From NCBI GenBank assembly GCA_009777485.1, contig WRLT01000001.1, forward strand, positions 1 through 64,000: a stretch of DNA of 64,000 nt. Direction: 5' to 3'. Positions 58,420-64,000 of the stretch are shown one piece after another. The notes below the pieces were generated by a model. That model saw nothing but the letters and a program-made list of their open reading frames with translations. It did no database searches and was not told where the DNA came from. Every line of letters starts with the position of its first letter. The first letter of the stretch is position 1. The position numbers were made by a program, and so were the translations under genes. The DNA comes from Bacillota bacterium (GTDB taxonomy: Bacteria; Bacillota; Clostridia; Christensenellales; Pumilibacteraceae).

Positions 58420-58456
58420 TTTTAAAAGGCGCGGCGAAAAGCCGCGCCTTTTAAAA
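58420..58456 (+). terminator. Terminator after the 56962 lipoprotein
   Basis: AAAAGGCGCGGC, a 5-nt loop, GCCGCGCCTTTTAAAA. Confidence 0.85.
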
Positions 58457-58495
58457 TGGAGAATGGACAATGGAGAATGGAGGGTGAAAAATCAA

Positions 58496-58524
58496 TTGAC
58501 AAGAATGCTAATATACTATATACT
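58496..58524 (+). promoter_or_regulatory. MarR gene promoter (predicts leaderless mRNA)
   Basis: TTGACA (58496-58501), 17 bp, TATACT (58519-58524), 10 nt before the ATG at 58535. A GGAGAATGG satellite lies just upstream. Confidence 0.75.
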
Positions 58525-58534
58525 TACCTCTACG

Positions 58535-58930
58535 ATGTACCCTATCGCGGCAAAAGTATTAGCCTTAATTCAATCTGGGCAAAACGCGTTTGTCGGAACG
58601 GATTTGCTGCACTTGAAAAACCGTTTCTTGTTTGCGTTGCGCGATAAGCCCCTGCCCCCCAAAGAGCTTTGCGCGGTTTTAAAGCAAGATAAAACCAACA
58701 TCGCGCATTTAGCCGCCGATTTAGTAATGTGCGGCTTAATCGAAAAGCAGCTGCACAAAACGGATAAGCGGCGTATCCGCTACGCGCTGACGGAAACGGG
58801 GCGCGAAAAAATAGACGCCGCGCTGGCACTTGCAGACAGTGCCCTTGCAAAAATCATCGACGGCGAGGCGGCGGCAATCTGTGCGCAAGAGCAAATCGAG
58901 GGCTTGCTGCGATTGTTTTCGTTTTTATAG
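58535..58930 (+). CDS. MarR-type winged-helix regulator
   Basis: 131 aa from the ATG at 58535 (MYPIAAKVLALIQSGQNAFV). The wing and helix region is KPLPPKELCAVLKQDKTNIA, HLAADLVMCGLIEKQLHKTD and RRIRYALTETGREKIDAALA, the MarR pattern of recognition helix plus basic wing. The longer frame to 58463 includes the promoter and satellite, so it is rejected. The gene precedes cysE with a 67-bp gap. The palindrome CAACATA-TAT-TATGTTG (58961-58977) in that gap may be its operator, which would make cysE-cysS a target. Confidence 0.85.
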   Translation: MYPIAAKVLALIQSGQNAFVGTDLLHLKNRFLFALRDKPLPPKELCAVLKQDKTNIAHLAADLVMCGLIEKQLHKTDKRRIRYALTETGREKIDAALALADSALAKIIDGEAAAICAQEQIEGLLRLFSFL

Positions 58931-58960
58931 AAAAAAAGCAAGTTGTTACAAGAGCGTAAA

Positions 58961-58977
58961 AAGCAACATATATTATG
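58961..58977. promoter_or_regulatory. Palindrome before cysE
   Basis: CAACATA, TAT, TATGTTG, lying between the MarR gene and cysE and overlapping a possible TATATT -10 box. A candidate regulator site. Confidence 0.45.
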
Positions 58978-58997
58978 TTGAGTTAGTAAAGGTGCGT

Positions 58998-59639
58998 ATG
59001 TCAGTTTTTAAAAAAATACACTATGATTTAAACGCTGTATTAAAAAGCGACCCCGCCGCGCGCAATAAGTTTGAGGTTATTTTAACGTACAGCGGCTTTC
59101 ACGCGCTTATCCTATACCGCTTAGCGCACTTTTTTTATAAGCACCGTTACAGGCTTGTAGCACGGATTATCAGTCAGCTTGCGCGGTTTTTTACGGGTAT
59201 CGAAATTCATCCCGGCGCGCGTATCGGCTACGGCGTTTTTATAGACCACGGTTCGGGCGTTGTAATAGGCGAAACCGCCGTTGTAGGCAATTATGTAACC
59301 ATTTATCAAGGCGTAACGTTGGGCGGCACGGGCAAAGAAAAAGGCAAACGCCACCCTACTATCGAGGACGGCGTAATGATTGCGGCGGGCGCAAAGGTTT
59401 TAGGCGGGTTTACCGTAGGTAAAAATGCAAAAATCGGCGCGGGCAGTGTAGTACTGCACGAAGTTCCTGCTAACTCAACGGTGGTGGGCGTGCCCGGCCG
59501 CGTAGTAAAGCTGAACGGCGAACGCGTAGACAACGATTTAAACCAAGACCTTCCCGACCCTGTTGCCGAAGAGCTTACCGCACTGCGGGCAAGGCTTGAA
59601 GAATTAGAAAAAACCGTACAAAAAATCCAAAAGCCCTAA
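58998..59639 (+). CDS. cysE: Serine O-acetyltransferase
   Basis: 213 aa from the ATG at 58998 (MSVFKKIHYDLNAVLKSDPA), which follows AAAGGTG; the upstream frame overlaps the MarR gene. It acetylates serine as the first committed step of cysteine synthesis. The helical N-terminal part is followed by the left-handed beta-helix: GIEIHPGARIGYGVFIDHGS with the catalytic His, GNYVTIYQGVTLGGTGKEKG and KIGAGSVVLHEVPANSTVVG. The C-terminal tail is a Glu/Lys coil, longer than usual. It is followed 12 nt later by cysS. Confidence 0.95.
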   Translation: MSVFKKIHYDLNAVLKSDPAARNKFEVILTYSGFHALILYRLAHFFYKHRYRLVARIISQLARFFTGIEIHPGARIGYGVFIDHGSGVVIGETAVVGNYVTIYQGVTLGGTGKEKGKRHPTIEDGVMIAAGAKVLGGFTVGKNAKIGAGSVVLHEVPANSTVVGVPGRVVKLNGERVDNDLNQDLPDPVAEELTALRARLEELEKTVQKIQKP

Positions 59640-59651
59640 GGAATATTTTTC

Positions 59652-61046
59652 ATGTTGAAAATTTATAACACCTTAACGCGCAAAAAAGAAACGCTTAAGC
59701 CGATAAAACCTAAAACGGTTACGATGTATTCGTGCGGACCTACCGTGTATAATTTTGCGCATATCGGCAATATGCGCACCTATATTTTTATGGATATTTT
59801 GCGCCGTTCGCTTAAATTTTGCGGCTTTAAAATTCGCGGCGTAATGAACATTACAGACGTTGGGCATTTGCTTTCCGATGCGGACGAGGGCGAGGATAAA
59901 ATGGCGCTTGCCGCGCGCCGTCAACAAAAAACGCCGCAGGAAATCGCCGACTTTTACACGCAGGTTTTTTTTGAGGATTGTAAAAAATTAAATATCGGAA
60001 GCCCTGAGGTTGTCCCCAAAGCAACCGAACATATAGCCGAAATGATAGCGTATGTGGAGGGGCTTATAAAAGGCGGCTACGCATACGAAACCGACGACGG
60101 CATTTATTTTGATATTGCCGCTTTTTCCTCTTACGGCGCGTTATCAAGGCTGGATTTAGAGGAGCAAATTGCGGGCGCGCGCGTAGAGGTAAACAGTCAA
60201 AAGCGTCATCCCGCCGATTTCGCGCTATGGAAAAAGGCCGAGCCCAACCACATTATGCAGTGGGATTCCCCATGGGGGCGCGGCTACCCCGGCTGGCATA
60301 TCGAATGTTCGGCTATGGCTAAAAAATATTTCGGCAAGGTCTTTGATATTCATACCGGCGGCGTAGACCATATTCCTATCCACCACGAAAACGAAATCGC
60401 CCAAAGCGAGGCGTTAGAGGGCTGTAAAACCGTGCAGTATTGGATGCACGGCGAATTTATGTTGGTGGACGGCGGAAAAATGAGTAAGTCGTTGGGCAAC
60501 ACCTATACCGTAAAGGATTTACAAGAGCGCGGCTATTCGCCGTTGTCGTTTAGATATTTTTGTTTAAACGCGCATTACCGTAAAAAATTAAACTTTACCT
60601 TTGAGGGGCTTAGTGCGGCGCAAACCGCGTTGTTTAGGCTGTATGTGCAGCTGTTTAAGCATAAATCTAGCGCGGCTAAAACCGATGCGGATGTTTTAGC
60701 GCGTTATAAAGACGAGTTTATTTCCGCCGTTACGGACGACTTAAACATTCCGCTTTGCTTAGGAATTTTGTGGACGATGTTAAAAGAGCCGTTTTCGGCT
60801 GATATTTATAAAACCGCGTTAGAGTTTGATACCATTTTGGGGCTTAATTTAGCCGAAGTACGCGAAGCGCAAGACGAAACTGCCGCGCCTATTCCCGATG
60901 AGGTTATTACGCTAGCAAGGCAGCGTCAAGCCGCGCGCGAGGCAAAGTTGTGGGCGGAGTCGGATAGATTGCGCGAAGAAATTGCGCAGTTGGGGTATGC
61001 GGTAGAAGACGGCAAAGACGGCTATAAATTAAAAGCGCGGAATTAG
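59652..61046 (+). CDS. cysS: Cysteinyl-tRNA synthetase
   Basis: 464 aa, normal length. It charges tRNA-Cys. Class I: SCGPTVYNFAHIGNMRTYIF with the HIGH-type motif and the zinc cysteine; GWHIECSAMAKKYFG and HHENEIAQSE with further zinc ligands; GGKMSKSLGN as KMSKS. The cysE-cysS pairing is the classical Bacillus order, linking cysteine synthesis to its use. Its stop overlaps by 4 bp the stop of the convergent ABC ATPase gene. Confidence 0.96.
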   Translation: MLKIYNTLTRKKETLKPIKPKTVTMYSCGPTVYNFAHIGNMRTYIFMDILRRSLKFCGFKIRGVMNITDVGHLLSDADEGEDKMALAARRQQKTPQEIADFYTQVFFEDCKKLNIGSPEVVPKATEHIAEMIAYVEGLIKGGYAYETDDGIYFDIAAFSSYGALSRLDLEEQIAGARVEVNSQKRHPADFALWKKAEPNHIMQWDSPWGRGYPGWHIECSAMAKKYFGKVFDIHTGGVDHIPIHHENEIAQSEALEGCKTVQYWMHGEFMLVDGGKMSKSLGNTYTVKDLQERGYSPLSFRYFCLNAHYRKKLNFTFEGLSAAQTALFRLYVQLFKHKSSAAKTDADVLARYKDEFISAVTDDLNIPLCLGILWTMLKEPFSADIYKTALEFDTILGLNLAEVREAQDETAAPIPDEVITLARQRQAAREAKLWAESDRLREEIAQLGYAVEDGKDGYKLKARN

Positions 61047-62554
61047 CCTATTGCGTAAAGTCTTATTTTAGACGCCTGCGCAAGCAGTGTAATGTCGCCG
61101 CCCGCGCAAACGGTTTCGGGCGGGCAAAGCGCGACAACCAGTCCCCTTTTGCCTGCAACCGATACAAACAGAGCGGTAAAAAGCGCGTGCTTTTCGGCAA
61201 ACTCTAATTTGCCTTGTATTTCAAAATATTCATCCTCAAAGGGCGGTTCCCCTTTTTCTAAACGCGCTAGCTGCATGGCATCGAATGCCTTTTTTTCTAT
61301 TAAAAACTGCGGGTCTATTTCTAAGCGCACGTTACCCGCTACGAGGGGCGCGGCTATCAAGGCTTTTGTATCGCCAAAAGCTAAGCGGCTGCCGTTTTCG
61401 GTTTTTTCCACTTCGGCAAATATACGGTTGGTGTGCGGTACGCCCGTTATGGAATGCCCCGTTTCGGGGTCAAAAAAGTGTATGCGGTTGCCGTCTAGGG
61501 CAAGCTTGATTGTATCGCCCGCGACAGCCGTTTGCCGTGCGCATACACGCGCCGTTGCATCGTCCTTACTTCCCGCAACGCGGATATGCAAAATGGTTTC
61601 GTGCCCCAATCTTTCTACGTTTTCGATATGCGCGTCGATTACCGTGTCGGGCGAGCCTGCCAAAAAAACTTCTTCCGCGTGAAAGTTTTCGGGCCTTACA
61701 CCCAATACAACCTCTTTGCCGATATAGGCCTCATCGAATAAACGGCGCGCGCGGGCGGGCGGAATAAGAATTTTATGCGCGTCTAATGCGGCGTACATTT
61801 TGCCGCTTTCGCGCGTTAGCATGCACTTAAAAAGGTTAATCCTAGGCGCGCCGAAATAGGCGGCAGCAAATTGGTTGGGCGGATTGTCGTATAAGCTTTG
61901 CGGCGCGTCATAGCCTGCTATTTCGCCGCAGTCTAATAACACCACGCGTTCTGCGCAGCTAAGAGCCTCACTAAAATCGGCGGCAGCGCAGATAAAGGTG
62001 GTTTTTAATTGCTTATGCACATTAAGTATATCCGTGCGCAAGGCGGTGCGCGCCCTGCCTTTTAAAGTGCCCAGCGGTTCATCTAATAAAAATATTTCGG
62101 GGCGGCGCACCAGTGCCCGCGCCAGCATAGCGCGGCGGCGTTGCAGTTCGGTTATTTTTTTGGGCTTTTTATTCAGCATAGCCGTAAGCCCAAGCTGTGC
62201 GGCGGCCTCACGGACGCGTACATCAATTTCTTCTTTGTCGGTTTTGCGCAATTTTAAGCCTAATGCTAAATTTGCATACACGGTTAAATTAGGGCGCAGT
62301 CCGTAATGCTGAAAAATCATTGCCGCATCGCGTGCCCGTATATCGGGCGGAGCAGGCTTGCCGTCTATTAAAATTTCGCCCTCTGTCTGCTTTTCTAAGC
62401 CCGCAATAATGCGCAAAAGGGTTGACTTGCCGCTGTCGGGCATACCCGTTACGGCAACTAATTCTCCTTGCGCGATTCTTAGGTTTATATTGTGCAACGC
62501 AATAGTGCCGTTACCGTATTTTTTGGTTATGTTTTTTAATTCGAACTCCGCCAT
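61043..62554 (-). CDS. ABC-type ATPase with degenerate signature motifs
   Basis: 503 aa, against about 370 for MalK/UgpC-type sugar-importer ATPases, which it resembles. Walker A (GMPDSGKST), Q-loop (FQHYGLRPNL) and Walker B (FLLDEPLG) are present. The signature LSGGQ is replaced by ITELQ, the D-loop Asp by Lys (GTLKGRAR) and the switch His is absent (AAADFSEA in place of THDQ). Two TOBE-like parts follow (VVLGVRPENFHAEEV) and an extra C-terminal region of about 130 aa. It is probably impaired in ATP hydrolysis and may be regulatory. No permease or binding-protein gene is nearby. Confidence 0.85.
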   Translation of the reverse strand: MAEFELKNITKKYGNGTIALHNINLRIAQGELVAVTGMPDSGKSTLLRIIAGLEKQTEGEILIDGKPAPPDIRARDAAMIFQHYGLRPNLTVYANLALGLKLRKTDKEEIDVRVREAAAQLGLTAMLNKKPKKITELQRRRAMLARALVRRPEIFLLDEPLGTLKGRARTALRTDILNVHKQLKTTFICAAADFSEALSCAERVVLLDCGEIAGYDAPQSLYDNPPNQFAAAYFGAPRINLFKCMLTRESGKMYAALDAHKILIPPARARRLFDEAYIGKEVVLGVRPENFHAEEVFLAGSPDTVIDAHIENVERLGHETILHIRVAGSKDDATARVCARQTAVAGDTIKLALDGNRIHFFDPETGHSITGVPHTNRIFAEVEKTENGSRLAFGDTKALIAAPLVAGNVRLEIDPQFLIEKKAFDAMQLARLEKGEPPFEDEYFEIQGKLEFAEKHALFTALFVSVAGKRGLVVALCPPETVCAGGDITLLAQASKIRLYAIG

Positions 62555-62577
62555 TGTACACCCGCCTTAGCTGAATA

Positions 62578-62615
62578 GCCGTATACAGTATACGGCATAA
62601 CGCACATTTTGTCAA
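62578..62615 (-). promoter_or_regulatory. Promoter of the ABC ATPase with operator palindrome
   Basis: Minus strand TTGACA (62615-62610), 17 bp, TATACT (62592-62587). The palindrome GCCGTATAC-a-GTATACGGC (62578-62596) covers the -10 box. Confidence 0.75.
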
Positions 62616-62695
62616 GTTAAACATTGCTTTTTAATCGCAAAAGAGTTCCCAAAAAGAGATTATAAAAAGATTTACAGGATTTGGGGTGAAAACAC

Positions 62696-62724
62696 TTGCA
62701 TAAATATTCATAAACGTGTATAAT
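62696..62724 (+). promoter_or_regulatory. argC promoter
   Basis: TTGCAT (62696-62701), 17 bp, TATAAT (62719-62724). The spacer contains AAATATTCAT, which is faintly like an ArgR half-site. Confidence 0.6.
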
Positions 62725-62791
62725 TATACTTAACTCTTTTTTAAAAGGGGGTTTAGCCTGTTATTTTGGGCTATATAGGAAATTAGAGATT

Positions 62792-63829
62792 ATGATAAAA
62801 GTTGGTATTATCGGAGCAAACGGCTACACAGGTTACGAGCTTATGCGTTTATTGGCTAACCACAGCGGCGCAAAGGTGGTGTATGCGGCGAGCCGTTCTA
62901 TGGCGAATACGCCTGTTGCCGAGCTGTATCCTGCGTTGGGCGGCGCGTATGCGGATATGCGGTTTTCCGTTCCGTCGGCAGAGGATGCGGCATCTTATAG
63001 CGATGTGGTTTTTACTGCCCTGCCGCACGGGTTAAGCGCGGAAATGGGTGCACGGATTATACGCATGGGCAAAAAGGTTATCGACCTTTCGGCAGATTTT
63101 AGATACGACAATTTAGCCGTGTTTGAAAAAACATACGATATTACACACCCTTGCCCGCAGTTAAACAACACGGCGGTGTACGGCTTAACGGAGCTGAACC
63201 GCAAAAAAATTAAGTCTGCAAGCTTAATCGCAAATCCAGGCTGCTACCCTACCGCCTCTATTCTTGCCTTGTATCCGCTGTTAGCGGAAAAGGTAATCAA
63301 GCTTGACGGCATTATAATAGACGCAAAGTCGGGGCAAAGCGGCGCGGGCAGAAAAGCGGACGAGGCTTTTTCGCTGTGCGAATCGGCTTTGAATTTTAAG
63401 GCGTATGCGGTAGCTAATCACCGCCACACCGGCGAAATAGAGGAAAAGCTTTCCTTAGCGGCAGGCGCGGATATTACGCTTTCGTTCACGCCGCACTTAT
63501 TGCCGATTTCGCGCGGGATACTAGCCACTGTTTATGCGGATTTAAGTTTAGACGAAAAAGCCGCACAAGCCGCATATAAAAAGTTTTACGGCGGCGAGCC
63601 GTTTGTATCCGTGCTTACGGCGGGAGCTTTGCCCGAATTAAAATCGGTAACAGGTTCTAATATTTGCCGCATCGGTTTTAAGGCGGATAAACGCACGGGT
63701 AAAATAATAATCGTATCGGTAATCGATAATTTAATTAAGGGCGCGTCGGGTGCTGCCATTCAAAACATGAACGTACTTTTCGGGCTTAAAGAAACCGAAG
63801 GGCTGCCCTTAGTAGGAAACCAAATCTAA
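62792..63829 (+). CDS. argC: N-acetyl-gamma-glutamyl-phosphate reductase
   Basis: 345 aa. It reduces N-acetylglutamyl phosphate to the semialdehyde in arginine synthesis, using NADPH. Motifs: GIIGANGYTGYELMRLLANH as the Rossmann loop, ALPHGLSAEMG, SLIANPGCYPTASILALYPL with the catalytic Cys, and HRHTGEIEEKL with the His. It is followed 13 nt later by argB, so this is the start of an arginine operon that continues beyond the window. The leader is about 65 nt. Confidence 0.95.
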   Translation: MIKVGIIGANGYTGYELMRLLANHSGAKVVYAASRSMANTPVAELYPALGGAYADMRFSVPSAEDAASYSDVVFTALPHGLSAEMGARIIRMGKKVIDLSADFRYDNLAVFEKTYDITHPCPQLNNTAVYGLTELNRKKIKSASLIANPGCYPTASILALYPLLAEKVIKLDGIIIDAKSGQSGAGRKADEAFSLCESALNFKAYAVANHRHTGEIEEKLSLAAGADITLSFTPHLLPISRGILATVYADLSLDEKAAQAAYKKFYGGEPFVSVLTAGALPELKSVTGSNICRIGFKADKRTGKIIIVSVIDNLIKGASGAAIQNMNVLFGLKETEGLPLVGNQI

Positions 63830-63842
63830 AAGGAAAAGCAAT

Positions 63843-64000
63843 ATGAAAATGCAAGAAGAATATATTAAAAAAGCAGAGATTATTACCGAAGCGTTGCCGT
63901 ATATCAGCCGCTATTCGGGTAAAACGGTGCTGATTAAGTACGGCGGAAATGCTATGAACGACGAGCATGTGCTTAAAACCATTCTGCAAGACATCGCTAC
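63843..64000 (+). CDS. argB: Acetylglutamate kinase (5' part, cut by window edge)
   Basis: The ATG at 63843 follows AAAGGAAAAG. The visible 52 codons read MKMQEEYIKKAEIITEALPY, then YSGKTVLIKYGGNAM, the nucleotide-binding glycine-lysine motif of the amino-acid kinase family as found in ArgB. It phosphorylates N-acetylglutamate, making the substrate of ArgC. It runs off the right edge. Confidence 0.92.
   Translation, partial: MKMQEEYIKKAEIITEALPYISRYSGKTVLIKYGGNAMNDEHVLKTILQDIA

Noticed and set aside
61092-61682. 196-codon plus-strand frame
   Set aside because: Antisense to the ABC ATPase gene, which has clear motifs.

Overview
This 64-kb window looks like chromosome from an uncultured, probably spore-forming Firmicute of the Clostridia type. 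The reasons are: a large-type SRP RNA; TTGACA/TATAAT promoters with strong GGAGG ribosome sites on many genes; a DivIVA protein; a SpoIIQ-like LytM protein and a CotH kinase; many lipoproteins with a clean lipobox; PadR-DUF1700-DUF4097 and VanW/G5 modules. No rRNA or tRNA gene, no CRISPR array and no transposase gene was seen. The exact lineage cannot be set from the sequence alone.

Layout. 1-3.9 kb: the 5' part of a very large glycine-rich lipoprotein gene (minus strand, running off the left edge) with a duplicated structured leader, then a divergent Ser/Thr kinase. 5-9.6 kb: a HicAB toxin-antitoxin pair, small unknown genes, a phage-like gene remnant, the SRP RNA, a BspA-like leucine-rich-repeat protein. 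9.6-14.9 kb: branched-chain amino-acid genes ilvB, ilvN, ilvD, leuB. 15-29.6 kb: housekeeping and envelope genes (transglutaminase lipoprotein, HtrA protease, ung, argS, ychF, polysaccharide deacetylase, glutamate dehydrogenase, LytM protein, dnaB) with a repeat-rich non-coding stretch at 24.4-25.1 kb. 29.7-42.6 kb: one long minus-strand block that encodes a siphophage-type tail (regulator, scaffold-like protein, tail terminator, tail tube, frameshifted chaperone, tape measure, distal tail, hub, receptor-binding protein, holin) plus two GT92 glycosyltransferases and a CotH kinase, but no terminase, portal, capsid, integrase or recognisable lysin. 43-64 kb: PadR/DUF1700/DUF4097, an HtrA lipoprotein, DivIVA, pncB, VanW, CCA-adding enzyme, a second transglutaminase lipoprotein, an Ig-repeat lipoprotein, MarR, cysE-cysS, an ABC ATPase with degenerate motifs, and argC-argB (argB cut by the right edge).

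The most interesting points are: (1) three copies of a hairpin element (13.7, 21.2, 51.0 kb) with conserved inner motifs but stems whose sequence differs from copy to copy while staying self-complementary, two of them with an outer arm that contains the neighbouring gene's stop codon; (2) the headless tail locus, best read as an F-type tailocin (monocin-like) candidate, with an A-AAA-AAG -1 frameshift site joining two tail-chaperone frames and a lipoprotein cargo gene that splits the tail hub gene; (3) at least seven genes, including ilvB, dnaB and cca, whose promoter -10 box lies only 6-10 bases before the ATG, which predicts leaderless mRNAs; (4) a duplicated leader RNA upstream of the giant lipoprotein in which a stem is kept by paired changes.

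Many start codons were moved from the longest possible reading frame to a downstream ATG because the upstream part overlaps a promoter or because a clear ribosome site sits at the inner start. All functional calls rest on reading motifs by eye; no database search was run.
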